Positions 16,087-25,286 of a stretch of DNA of 64,000 nucleotides are shown here, piece by piece; position 1 is the first letter of the stretch; each line of letters begins with the position of its first letter. The DNA is from Bacillota bacterium (lineage in GTDB: Bacteria > Bacillota > Clostridia > DSM-8532): NCBI GenBank assembly GCA_023415825.1, contig JAEZJF010000029.1:1-64000 (forward strand), read 5' to 3'. Below the pieces are notes generated by a model that worked only from the letters and a program-made list of their open reading frames with translations, did no database searches and had not been told where the DNA came from. Both the position numbers and the translations under genes were made by a program.

Positions 16087-17955
16087 TCATTTGTTGTTTC
16101 GCAGACTGTTTCCAAAGGAGTTAAGCCCTTCACTGGGTTCATACTTTGTACGGTAGCAGGTGCCGTCCAGAAAAAGAAAGGTTCCGTAGGCACCGATGGT
16201 ATGAACCTTTTCGCCTCGCAGTTTAATTGTTGCTTGAACCAATTGCCCGTTAGTCTCCCGCCCGCGCTCATCCACCCGGTAGATCACAAGCTCCTGTAGT
16301 ATTTTACAAAGTTCCGCAATCTTATCTAGGTCACTCAAAGGAATCGTTTGATCAGGGGGGAGGAGTAAGATTTCTGCAGATGCAATTTCCTGTGGAGAAA
16401 GCGTTTTAAAGGGCTTTGTGCCCCAGGGCTTCACCGGCCTTATTTCTAAATAGTAATGCTCGGCGTCAGGGTCAAGGGTGACCGTTGTCACGCCGCCCGG
16501 CAGGTTAAAACCGTAGTTTTGCCTCACGATTTCGAGGTGCTCTGTGTTCATTACCTCTGCCGTCAGCGCTTCAAAATGCAGATTACTGCCAAGGCGCGTG
16601 ACCATATCGTAGCCCTGCAGCCCCACGTTTTCCGAGCCGGAACAGGTGAAATCAAAGCTTGGGCTTTTGTGCAGGTCGGCTGTTACAACAACACTCTCTC
16701 CGGCAGGAATCGTAACTTGAAATTCCAGATAGAGCACACGCTCCAGCACATTCGTCTCTGAAATGGCGTCAAACAGTCGACCAGACTGATACCGGTCGGC
16801 AACGGCGTCCGAAAAGATACCATATTGATACAAAAGCTGCGCCATAGCGCCTACAAACATCTCTCTGGAAACATCCGCAGGAATGCCGCCATCTTCGTAT
16901 TGCTCAAAATAATCAGTGATCAGCCGGTCCACAACGTCGGAAAGTAACGCTTCATACCGGGTGACGGTGGCGGATACTTCCTCTAGCTCATTGCCTTTTT
17001 CGCAGGCGCCGTTTTTATATCCCTGTAAGGCATAATCCCCGATGTCCTCGCCAATCACGATCAGCAGCTTACTTTCCGAACGCATGGAAACACCATTGGG
17101 CACAAAATAGCTGTACCGCTCAAAGCCATTGTCTTCCCACTCCGTTCCTTCAAAGCCATATTGCAGGATGGTGGTCTTGCTTCGGTCAATGGTAAAGGAA
17201 ATAGCCTGTGTTGCTGCTTGATATTGCTCAAGAGGCGCTTTATAATCGGAGAATTCGTATACCGTTACCCTTTGATTGAGTGGCGGATAGGGTGATAACG
17301 CATTTCTTTGATAGCTTCCATCCTCCAAAAGCCCCTTGTAACCCTCCCAACTGTTGATCTGCCGGAGATTCGCGCTTCCGTCCGGATCATCCGCGCCATA
17401 CACCCCTGTAAAATCGCCGGAATAGCTACCGGCCCGCAGGACAGTCCGAACCTCCTTGCCTCCCACAGTAATAGTTGGCTGCTGCCTCTTCAGCTCATTA
17501 AATTTTCCCGCGAAGGGGTAAAGAACGGTTACTGTACGCTCTTGCTCTGAATTATTGGAAAGAATATAGCTGTCCCGCACCTGCGCGCCCCGTTCATGAA
17601 AGGAGTCCTCACTGGCATTTGAAAAATCATAGGAGATATGGCGACTTGCGATAATCTCGTCCTGCGCCTCCATCATTGTAAGGGGGAACACCGGCCCGGC
17701 ATAGGACATAAATATGGTGCTGCCCTCTTCGTGACCACTGCCGCCGCTTCCGGCGTTTTCAACGATGGGCGATAAATTCCGCCAAACCATGGCGCCACCA
17801 AGGCCAGCCACAAGAATGGCGCAGGCGGCTATCACACCCCATGCTTTCAATTTGGGACGAGCTGCCTTCGGCTTTGTATCCTGTGCCTGCTCGATAAGGT
17901 CATTTCGAATCTCCGTGATGGCATCAAACAGCTTTTTTTCCTGTTCGCGGCTCAT
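16087..17955 (-). CDS. Membrane-anchored anti-sigma-like protein
   Basis: This 622-residue protein has a short cytoplasmic segment (1-38), one membrane helix (39-58) and a large extracellular part with no family I recognise. Its start codon overlaps the stop of the ECF sigma gene (ATGA, 17952-17955), so the two are translationally coupled. A membrane protein in this position with a short N-terminal cytoplasmic part is most often the anti-sigma factor or signal receptor. The extracellular region begins with DUF4179-like features seen in similar proteins (helix then beta-rich domain), but this is tentative. No cysteines or protease motif stand out. It may hold the sigma factor inactive until an envelope signal is sensed (inference). 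Confidence 0.65.
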   Translation of the reverse strand: MSREQEKKLFDAITEIRNDLIEQAQDTKPKAARPKLKAWGVIAACAILVAGLGGAMVWRNLSPIVENAGSGGSGHEEGSTIFMSYAGPVFPLTMMEAQDEIIASRHISYDFSNASEDSFHERGAQVRDSYILSNNSEQERTVTVLYPFAGKFNELKRQQPTITVGGKEVRTVLRAGSYSGDFTGVYGADDPDGSANLRQINSWEGYKGLLEDGSYQRNALSPYPPLNQRVTVYEFSDYKAPLEQYQAATQAISFTIDRSKTTILQYGFEGTEWEDNGFERYSYFVPNGVSMRSESKLLIVIGEDIGDYALQGYKNGACEKGNELEEVSATVTRYEALLSDVVDRLITDYFEQYEDGGIPADVSREMFVGAMAQLLYQYGIFSDAVADRYQSGRLFDAISETNVLERVLYLEFQVTIPAGESVVVTADLHKSPSFDFTCSGSENVGLQGYDMVTRLGSNLHFEALTAEVMNTEHLEIVRQNYGFNLPGGVTTVTLDPDAEHYYLEIRPVKPWGTKPFKTLSPQEIASAEILLLPPDQTIPLSDLDKIAELCKILQELVIYRVDERGRETNGQLVQATIKLRGEKVHTIGAYGTFLFLDGTCYRTKYEPSEGLNSFGNSLRNNK

Positions 17956-18509
17956 ATTGCCACCCCTTTCTCTGTCAAATAAGCCCCAAGGCTTTTGCGC
18001 AAACGGAACATTCGCCCGGCCAATTTATTCGGTGCAATGCCGCAGGAAGCAGCGAGCTTTTGCAGCGCCTCTCCGTTCCAATATCTCCGCACAAAGAGAA
18101 ACCTGTCCGAAACAGAAAGCGTGTCCAGCCAATCGCTGATGTGCTGTGAAAGCGCCTGTGCCTCCAGTATACCCTCCGTTGTTTTTGTATCGGGAATACA
18201 GTCCGCAAGCTCCGATAGAAGCGCTTCGATTTCCACATAACGCTTCTGCGCCCGGTTACGGTGCCAACAGTTGATGGAAAGATTGCGAACAATCCTACCG
18301 AGCCACGCGCGAAAAGCAGCGGGCTTCTCCGACGGGATGGCATTCCATGCCCTATGGTAGGCGTCGCTGACACATTCCTCGGCATCCTCTGGCACCGACA
18401 GAATATTCATAGCAAGGCTGTGACAGAATTTGCCGTATTTACAGTCGGTTTCTCGAATCGCGGCTTCGTCACGGCTCCAGTAAAGAGCAATGATTTCGTG
18501 GTCTTCCAC
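17952..18509 (-). CDS. ECF-type RNA polymerase sigma factor
   Basis: This 185-residue protein has region 2 (CKYGKFCHSLAMNIL..DAEECVSDAYHRAW, then FRAWLGRIVRNLSINCWHRN) and region 4 (LSVSDRFLFVRRYWNGEALQKLAASCGIAPNKLAGRMFRLRKSL), as expected for an ECF sigma factor. I chose the GTG at 18509 because AGGAGGGG lies ~5 bp before it; a GTG 15 bp further upstream would place the ribosome binding site inside the gene. The downstream gene overlaps by 4 bp and is probably the anti-sigma partner. No clear promoter of its own was found upstream. Confidence 0.9.
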   Translation of the reverse strand: MEDHEIIALYWSRDEAAIRETDCKYGKFCHSLAMNILSVPEDAEECVSDAYHRAWNAIPSEKPAAFRAWLGRIVRNLSINCWHRNRAQKRYVEIEALLSELADCIPDTKTTEGILEAQALSQHISDWLDTLSVSDRFLFVRRYWNGEALQKLAASCGIAPNKLAGRMFRLRKSLGAYLTEKGVAI

Positions 18510-18672
18510 GCCACCCCTCCTCACATCGCAAATAAAGTGTCTTCACTGATATAGACAGGAAAAAACATGAAATATTCGCCGCTTTAAGAATTTTATTTTA
18601 CCATAAATATGAGCCCTGCCACAGATTGACCGCCTTATGCGATATTGCTGGACGATAGCGGGATTGTAAAAT

Positions 18673-19386
18673 CTACTCAGAGATGATCACTAACGAAAAA
18701 GATTCCATTGCATCAAATTTCTCCTTGTTAAAACTCCCATAAAGCTCTGCTTTAATAAATCCTGACGCTTCTAACAATTCTTTTAACTCTGCAGATTTAA
18801 CCGGATATAATGACACATGATTTTCCAGTACTTCATCGTTAACAGTTAAAATCGTCCTAAAATCTACTTTATGTTGATCAGGTGAATAGCTGTAGTATCT
18901 TTCAAAGGTTAACTTCTTCTCTTCATTTTTAATGTTGGGAAGACTCTTTATTCTTTTTTCTAATATCCGGTCATAGTTAACAATTTGTAGAATTAGCTTC
19001 CCATCAGGCTTAAGCTTATTCTTGCATGATTTAAGGAATAATTTTATTTCATCAGGGCTGTTTAAATGAACTAACGAGTTCCCTATACAAAATATCAAAT
19101 CAAATGTCCCGGATAAATCATTTATATTCAACATATTTAAAACCCGGGAATTTATTTTTTTATCTTTCTCTTTTAAGCTTTGAACCATTTTTTCATCCAA
19201 ATCTATGGCGGTTATGGAATAACCCCTATCACTAAGGCTTTTTGAATATCCTCCACTTCCGCAGGCTACATCAAGAATTTCCTTTGGCGGCTTGCCTGCA
19301 GTCTCTCTAATCAATTGCAGTTGTGCTGCTCCAGTTGGAAAAATATCATCATAATACTTAGCAATCTCTGTATAAAAGTTTGTCAT
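18673..19386 (-). CDS. SAM-dependent methyltransferase
   Basis: This 237-residue class I methyltransferase has motif I ILDVACGSGGYSKSL (about 37-51), the acidic end of strand beta-2 at ITAIDLD, and IFCIGNSLVHL in place of motif IV. The protein has the length of small-molecule or generic Methyltransf_11/25 members. The substrate is unknown. The ATG at 19386 lies 7 bp after GGAGGT; an in-frame GTG five codons earlier is not preceded by such a site. It stands alone between the sigma factor gene and the AraC gene, on the same strand as both. Confidence 0.85.
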   Translation of the reverse strand: MTNFYTEIAKYYDDIFPTGAAQLQLIRETAGKPPKEILDVACGSGGYSKSLSDRGYSITAIDLDEKMVQSLKEKDKKINSRVLNMLNINDLSGTFDLIFCIGNSLVHLNSPDEIKLFLKSCKNKLKPDGKLILQIVNYDRILEKRIKSLPNIKNEEKKLTFERYYSYSPDQHKVDFRTILTVNDEVLENHVSLYPVKSAELKELLEASGFIKAELYGSFNKEKFDAMESFSLVIISE

Positions 19387-19533
19387 ATTAAATACCTCCA
19401 CTTACCATATAAACACTTACAGTCATATCTTTGTCACATCGTCGACGTTCATTCATATTAAATATATACCCTCTTTTTGAAGTCCGATCTGCCCAAACAG
19501 GCATTCTGAATTAGCGAAATAACAGAGTTAAAG

Positions 19534-20325
19534 CTAACGTATCATTTTAACCTTAGATGGCGGGTATCCCTTGATTTTTTTAAATACCTTGCTGAAGTAG
19601 AAGTTATCTTCGAATCCACATTTATACGCTGCTTCGGCTATTGAAAACTCGCCACTGGCAAGCATATTTTCAGCGTTACTGATTCGAATTCGGTTGACAT
19701 ATTCTTTTACCGAGCTCCCTGTATGTTTCTTAAACAGCGTTCCAAAATAGGAAGGATTTAAATCGACAGTTTTTGCCAAGCCCTCTACGTTAATAGTCGT
19801 ATAATAACACTCATTGATTTTCCTTAATGCTTTTTTAATATGAATATCAACGTTCTCTGCAGTATCTTTATAATATAAAATCCTGAAATACTTATGTAAA
19901 ATATTGAGAAATATTCCCCGGACTTTCATAGCATAACCGGGTTTTTTCTGTGTCCATTCAAAATTCAATTCCTGATATAGAGATAATAAGTCATCATGTA
20001 TGCCAATTTTATTATGTATGGGAAATGGTAGGGATACGTCTTTGCCATTCAGGTCGAAAAGCCACAGGTTGGATGCATAAGCCGCCATGGGGTTATCAGG
20101 GTCAATTTCTGCATGCCGCAGACTTTTTCTAGGAATACAGATCAGGTCACCTTTCTCAGCTTCATAAGGAATACCATTGATGGTGTAAGTAACTCTGCCT
20201 TCAAATATATAGGTCATGTCTACAAAATCAATGATAGAGTCATGCATGAACCAGCTTGGTGTACAGTAACGACAAATAAAGTATTTCATATCCGGGATAA
20301 TACTATCGAAATCAGTAGAAGACAT
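19534..20325 (-). CDS. AraC family transcriptional regulator
   Basis: This 263-residue regulator has an N-terminal cupin-like ligand domain (VDMTYIFEGRVTYTINGIPYEAEKGDLICIP) and a C-terminal AraC DNA-binding domain (about 165-263) with two helix-turn-helix units, ending in the usual signature EAAYKCGFEDNFYFSKVFKKIKGYPPSKV. It is divergent from the CE15-like esterase gene, so control of that plant-polysaccharide gene by a sugar ligand is likely (inference). AGGAGGG precedes the ATG by about 7 bp. Confidence 0.9.
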   Translation of the reverse strand: MSSTDFDSIIPDMKYFICRYCTPSWFMHDSIIDFVDMTYIFEGRVTYTINGIPYEAEKGDLICIPRKSLRHAEIDPDNPMAAYASNLWLFDLNGKDVSLPFPIHNKIGIHDDLLSLYQELNFEWTQKKPGYAMKVRGIFLNILHKYFRILYYKDTAENVDIHIKKALRKINECYYTTINVEGLAKTVDLNPSYFGTLFKKHTGSSVKEYVNRIRISNAENMLASGEFSIAEAAYKCGFEDNFYFSKVFKKIKGYPPSKVKMIR

Positions 20326-20480
20326 AAAAAATCCCTCCTGAAATCTAGAAAAATTACATATTGTTCATTCCTTGTCCATGGTATTAGTTGTGGCGCAAAT
20401 TTATAATAAAAGCAAATTACAGCCTCTACAAATATGGTAAAAACACTCCCCACTTATTGTCAATGCTCCTTTTTTCCTAG

Positions 20481-20612
20481 GTCGAGCAGTGGCATCAAGC
20501 ACTGCCGAACTACCAATATGAGTTGTATAAGGAGGTGATTCCGGCACGTCAATCCCATCTCATACAGCGAAAACCCTTCGTTCCGGAAAAATTCATCTGC
20601 AGATTCGTTTAA
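20481..20612 (+). pseudogene. Possible remnant of a 3' coding end
   Basis: The 326-bp gap between the AraC gene and the esterase gene contains 43 open codons ending in TAA that read like real protein (EQWHQALPNYQYELYKEV, then RKPFVPEKFICRFV). There is no start codon in this frame and a stop lies directly upstream. It may be the tail of a lost gene that once preceded the esterase gene; I do not recognise the family. The rest of the gap shows no clear promoter. Confidence 0.3.
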
Positions 20613-20651
20613 GTATACCCAAAAACAAATATGCTAAAGGAGTGAACCAGA

Positions 20652-23600
20652 ATGAAAAACATCACACAATTCATCTCGATTATGATGAGCATACTCCTCG
20701 TGTTTAGCGTGGTCCCCGGCTATGCAGCATCATCGGAGATATGGCCGGGATATCCCGGAGCAGAACAACTTCCTGCTATGAATACTATCCCGGATCCTTT
20801 CAAGTTCTTTGATTCAAAAAATGACCCAAATGGTGATGGATACGTTTCCAACACCGCGGAGTGGAATGCCCGTCGCGATGAGATCAAAGATTTGGTCCAG
20901 CACTACTGGCTGGGCTATCGTTGGCCAACAAAAGCGGAAGATGTGGTAGGTGAAACAGAGGTTGTGATGGAACCCAACACGATTACTGTTGGATTTAACT
21001 GGCCGCCTTTTTCCTATGCTACCGTTTTCAACCTCAAAAATGAGTTTGATCATTTGGTAGCAAAACTCCAGAATGAAGCAGTGGAAATACGCGAAATTAT
21101 ACCCAACGGCTGGTCTGCCATATTAGGAGATGTGTTATTCACTTATGGGCCGGCAGAAAATGAAGAGGAAGCCCAGACTATGGCTATTCAGGCCTGGAAT
21201 GACGGTTATTACCTCCCCTTTGACTCGTTTGGAACCAATTATGCTGTTTTGAAAAATTACACCGGGGCAATAACCGGACCCCCATCTGCTGAAAAAGCGG
21301 TAATGTATAATACCGTGACTATTGAGAATCCAGACAGCGGTGCTAAAGAACGCTTTAATATCAGCATAACTACGCCGGACGCGGTGCAAGTTCAAAAGGC
21401 CTGGGGAGACACCAATGTACAGGTGCCTGTAATAATAGACATCGGCGGTACTCTTTCTGCATCCCATATTGCTACCGCAAACAAGCTGGGGTATGGTTAC
21501 ATAAAGTTCACTCCCACCGATATCTATCCTGATGATAGCAGCGCTTCTGATGGAATCAACCGTGATGGCGTGTATACCAAGCTGTATCCTTATAACAAAG
21601 ATGTATACGAGTATGCCTCCGGCGCACTAATGGCATGGAGCTGGAGCGTCAGTCAGATTATCAGCGCACTTGCGCAGCCGACACCGGGCGGAAATGGGAC
21701 TAATACATGGGGGGAAGTATTGAATATAGACCCAACCAAAACGCTCGTCACCGGACATTCCCGTTACGGCAAGGCGGCTTTGTTTGCCGCGGCGTTTGAC
21801 GACCGTATCAGTATATGCCTTCCCAGCGAATCAGGCGGCTCAGGCATTCAGAGCTACCGCTACAAGGTCGAGGGTAAAATTTTTAACTTTAATACCTATC
21901 CCAAAGCTGACAGGGTTTACGGAAAGACCGAAATTCCCACCGTTTCATATGGCGGAGGCAATAGCTGGTTCCCGGAAACAGCTGCTCAATTCGTTAACAA
22001 GGACAACCAGCTGCCCTTTGATTCCAGCGATATTATCTCATTGGTTGCACCACGCCCGTTCCTGACGACAACAGGCATTGACGCACACTGGCTGGGAAAC
22101 GAAGGCGCTGTGGCAGCGGTACAGGCAGCCTCTGAAGTATATGAATATGTCGGAACGAATGCGATAGAGAAAGAGAATGTCGCTGTTCTCGCACGCGAGA
22201 GTAACCATGCTCTATACAACCGTGATTTCCCGTTTGTAGTCGCGATTATGGAACGCGAGTTTAAGCAAACAGATGACAAAATACTGCATGTCCAGGATTT
22301 GTACCCGACCGGCAGCGGTCTGGGAGACATGTCTTATCCGGCAAAGGACTATAACAGCGTTAGCGAATTCAATGCCTATCCCTTTGATATAAATAGCTCC
22401 TACCTTCCCTGGTCAAGCTCTGACAAGTACGCCTTGTGGACGGCCCAGGAGAATTTCCTTGTTGGACACTCTGTAACCATCACAGCTCATTCTGATGCGC
22501 CGGATGTTGACCTCTATCTGCCTGACAGGATGACCAGGATCGATGCCGCTAGCCACGAAAGTGATACATTTACCTTTAATCTTACACCCGACCAGACAGT
22601 GTACGGGCGTTATGAGCTACGGACTGCGGGGGATGCCAAAGAGAACAGGAGTGTCTTCTTCGCTGCTGTCAGTCTGGCAGACGCATTGCGTCACGCACCC
22701 TCCAAAGGCGATGAGGGCGAGGAAAATCGTCTGATCGGTTTCTCCAGCCGATTGGCAAATACACCTGAAGACGCCCCGCTGGTCTATATTGGCGGTGAAA
22801 CAACTCCCACCAGCATGAGCTTCACACCCGAGCGCTTCAAGTCAGAAGAGACGACAATGCTGGAGTACGGCATCCTGTTCCACGACAAGGTGTTCGCACG
22901 AATTGCGAACGCCGGTTGGAATTCTTCCAAGACGATTGATATCAAGAACCTTAAGTTTGTCACCATACCCGGTTATACGTTCGAGTTTTCACTCAGCGAT
23001 ATTGCCGCTTCAGCTTTAAACAATGGCAAGCAGGATGCGGCAAAATTCACCAAACCCATAAGCTGGAATGTTGAAAGATATAACAACGGCCCGGCGGAGG
23101 TTTGGCCGTTAATCCCAGACACCCAATCTGAAAAAGATACGTTGCTTGCAGGAGAAACGGTTTCTCGTCCAGATTCTCCCGAACCGAAGCCTACAAACTT
23201 TAAAGCTGAGGTTACCGGTGTCGAGGCAGTAATTAATGGCGACATGACAGACGTGGTCATTAATTTCAGCGAACCTCTGAGGAAGGGCGAATTTGCCTTC
23301 GGCTTGAATGTGGCTGAAGAATGGGATACTATTTGGAATGAAGATGGAACACAGGTTACACTCTCCATTGCCCATGGCGATCTCACAGCAACCTCCACAA
23401 TAGGTGGCCTCATTATCTTCCGCCTGATAGATGCTGGAGGGAACCTGATCGGCGGCCCTATTGAGAAAACCTTTGAACTTCCGTTCATTCCTTCAAGTGT
23501 GACTAATAACAAGAATGATCAGGCCGATATCGACTTTGACATCAATTCTGCTAACGGTAAGGGCTACACCGTATATCTCTCCGAGACAGGTAAAAACGGT

Positions 23601-23756
23601 CCATATGCATTGTATGCGAATGTGAACTATAACGCCAAAGGCGTACACATCAAGGGACTGACCAACGACAAGACTTACTGGGCTTATATCGTCTACACCG
23701 AGAACGGAGTTATAATCACCCGAAGCGAGCCTGTCCAGCTGAATCCAGTCAAGTAA
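20652..23756 (+). CDS. Secreted CE15-like glucuronoyl esterase with C-terminal beta domains
   Basis: This 1034-residue protein has a signal peptide (cleavage near residue 25, GYA/AS). The CE15-type alpha/beta-hydrolase domain spans about residues 30-540. The nucleophile motif is VTGHSRYGKAA with Ser370; Glu393 (PSESGG) and His519 (RESNHA) fit the other catalytic positions. The family cleaves ester bonds between lignin alcohols and 4-O-methyl-glucuronic acid side chains of xylan. From about 540 on there are beta-sandwich segments, ending with a fibronectin-like domain (VYLSETGKNGPY..IKGLTNDKTYWAYIVYTENG). AAAGGAGTG precedes the ATG. Length is about twice that of a bare CE15 catalytic domain. 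The divergent AraC gene is the likely regulator. The activity is inferred from family motifs. Confidence 0.8.
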   Translation: MKNITQFISIMMSILLVFSVVPGYAASSEIWPGYPGAEQLPAMNTIPDPFKFFDSKNDPNGDGYVSNTAEWNARRDEIKDLVQHYWLGYRWPTKAEDVVGETEVVMEPNTITVGFNWPPFSYATVFNLKNEFDHLVAKLQNEAVEIREIIPNGWSAILGDVLFTYGPAENEEEAQTMAIQAWNDGYYLPFDSFGTNYAVLKNYTGAITGPPSAEKAVMYNTVTIENPDSGAKERFNISITTPDAVQVQKAWGDTNVQVPVIIDIGGTLSASHIATANKLGYGYIKFTPTDIYPDDSSASDGINRDGVYTKLYPYNKDVYEYASGALMAWSWSVSQIISALAQPTPGGNGTNTWGEVLNIDPTKTLVTGHSRYGKAALFAAAFDDRISICLPSESGGSGIQSYRYKVEGKIFNFNTYPKADRVYGKTEIPTVSYGGGNSWFPETAAQFVNKDNQLPFDSSDIISLVAPRPFLTTTGIDAHWLGNEGAVAAVQAASEVYEYVGTNAIEKENVAVLARESNHALYNRDFPFVVAIMEREFKQTDDKILHVQDLYPTGSGLGDMSYPAKDYNSVSEFNAYPFDINSSYLPWSSSDKYALWTAQENFLVGHSVTITAHSDAPDVDLYLPDRMTRIDAASHESDTFTFNLTPDQTVYGRYELRTAGDAKENRSVFFAAVSLADALRHAPSKGDEGEENRLIGFSSRLANTPEDAPLVYIGGETTPTSMSFTPERFKSEETTMLEYGILFHDKVFARIANAGWNSSKTIDIKNLKFVTIPGYTFEFSLSDIAASALNNGKQDAAKFTKPISWNVERYNNGPAEVWPLIPDTQSEKDTLLAGETVSRPDSPEPKPTNFKAEVTGVEAVINGDMTDVVINFSEPLRKGEFAFGLNVAEEWDTIWNEDGTQVTLSIAHGDLTATSTIGGLIIFRLIDAGGNLIGGPIEKTFELPFIPSSVTNNKNDQADIDFDINSANGKGYTVYLSETGKNGPYALYANVNYNAKGVHIKGLTNDKTYWAYIVYTENGVIITRSEPVQLNPVK

Positions 23757-23775
23757 GTTACCTTTTAGTCATGGA

Positions 23776-23807
23776 GGGCTGTTTCACAAATGTGAAACAG
23801 CCCTTTT
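23776..23807 (+). terminator. Intrinsic terminator
   Basis: GGGCTGTTTCACA and its exact complement form a 13-bp stem around a 2-nt spacer, followed by TTTT. It lies about 20 bp after the esterase stop codon. Confidence 0.92.
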
Positions 23808-23875
23808 ATAGTACTAACAGAACAGTTAAAGCCATATTGTTATAAAAGAAAACCATAAAAGGGGTGTAAACATAG

Positions 23876-25285
23876 TTGATAAAAGTTAGCTTACGGCCCA
23901 TTGTCAGCAAGATTAATTTACCCACTGTTTTGAAAACAGCTATACTTCCGGGTGACTCAATCGAAAGATTATTTATTGCAACCCAGGTTGGAGAGATCTT
24001 TTACATAGGAGACGGGGTTATAGGGACTTTTTTAGATATTCGCCCGCGAATCTTAAAACTAGGTGTTTCCAGTGGAGGTTATGATGAACGGGGTTTGCTA
24101 GGGCTTGCGTTTCATCCCCAATTTCATTATAACGGTCTTTTTTATCTTCATTATTCAGTTGTTGGAACACAAGGTCCAGGTGCTCTTTCTAGTCCTTTTG
24201 AGCCTAACCCCTGCGACCCCAGAACCTTAAACCTAAAGTGGACAAATAGAGAAAATCAATATGATCATATTGATACAGTTGAAGAATGGATTTTACAATC
24301 TAATGGTCAGCCTCAAAAACATCGGGCATTACTTAATATAAGAAGACCATTTTTAAATCATAATGGCGTCAATAGCTTAAATTTTTCACCTGAGACAGGG
24401 AAACTAGTTTTTACAACCGGAGATGGTGGATCGGGCTATGATCCATTCAATTTGAGCCAGGATGATATGGAAATTGCCGGTAAAATAATTGAAATAGATG
24501 TATCCAGAAATACATCTATCGATAATCCACCCGTAGCTACACGCTTTAACGAGCTTCCCGCACCTATTCAAGTAACGCTCGCGGTAATGGCTAAAGGTGT
24601 TCGCAATATACCGGGAATTTCATTTCAAAGGTTTAATAATCAGTACATCAAGTATGTAGGACAAGTCGGACAAGATCTGGTAGAGTCAATTTTTTCATTC
24701 GTTCGTTATAAACCAATACCGGTTACGCAGATTATTCAAGCGTCTTTAATGAGAGCTGAGCCTGATGAGGAAGGATTTATTAACTTTGGCTGGCGAGGGT
24801 GGGAAGGCGCTTTTCCTACATCGATTATAAGGGACTGCCCTGCAAATTCGACTTTGAATGCAGAAACAATTGCTTATTACGATGAAGCAATAAAAACCTC
24901 AGTAAAACGTATTCATCCACTTACGAGTTATTTTCATAAAGAACCCCGACCCGATAAGTTCGGAGCAACTGCACTAACGGGAGTCCACCCATACATGGGA
25001 AACGAAATCCCCGGACTAACAGGAAGCGTTGTGTTTACTGATCTAGCTCGGGATGAAGAATCGCAACCTCCGATAAGAGGAGTTTTAGCTTATACCAGGG
25101 TAAGAACAGATTGTAAACTGAATGACTTTAGTGTTATTGAAACCGATTATAGTTTTGGGACGCAATCGGCTTATTATGTTAGTTTGGGATCTAATCTGGA
25201 TCAAACCAGACTATATTTAGGGGTTTATGGCTCTATGAAAGTTGCTGATTTTAACCAAGGTACTGTTTTTGAAATTGTTCAATGA
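23876..25285 (+). CDS. Glucose/sorbosone-dehydrogenase-like beta-propeller protein
   Basis: This 469-residue protein matches the PQQ-dependent glucose/sorbosone dehydrogenase fold (GSDH, related to YliI/Aldose sugar dehydrogenase). Visible family features are ERLFIATQVGEIFYI, DERGLLGLAFHPQFHYNGLFYLHYS, LNHNGVNSLNFSPETGKLVFTTGDGG and FGWRGWEG. No signal peptide is present. A TTG start at 23876 is the best supported, with AAGGGGTG about 10 bp upstream. It follows the esterase gene but is separated from it by a terminator. Its end is one base from the end of the convergent ribosomal-protection gene, with no terminator between. Substrate and cofactor are not shown by the sequence. Confidence 0.75.
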   Translation: MIKVSLRPIVSKINLPTVLKTAILPGDSIERLFIATQVGEIFYIGDGVIGTFLDIRPRILKLGVSSGGYDERGLLGLAFHPQFHYNGLFYLHYSVVGTQGPGALSSPFEPNPCDPRTLNLKWTNRENQYDHIDTVEEWILQSNGQPQKHRALLNIRRPFLNHNGVNSLNFSPETGKLVFTTGDGGSGYDPFNLSQDDMEIAGKIIEIDVSRNTSIDNPPVATRFNELPAPIQVTLAVMAKGVRNIPGISFQRFNNQYIKYVGQVGQDLVESIFSFVRYKPIPVTQIIQASLMRAEPDEEGFINFGWRGWEGAFPTSIIRDCPANSTLNAETIAYYDEAIKTSVKRIHPLTSYFHKEPRPDKFGATALTGVHPYMGNEIPGLTGSVVFTDLARDEESQPPIRGVLAYTRVRTDCKLNDFSVIETDYSFGTQSAYYVSLGSNLDQTRLYLGVYGSMKVADFNQGTVFEIVQ

Positions 25286-25286
25286 T

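Noticed and set aside
20535..20556. aaggaggtgattccggcac resembles the complement of a 16S rRNA 3' end
   Set aside because: The match stops after about 13 bases and no rRNA sequence follows. The stretch reads better as part of the 43-codon remnant.
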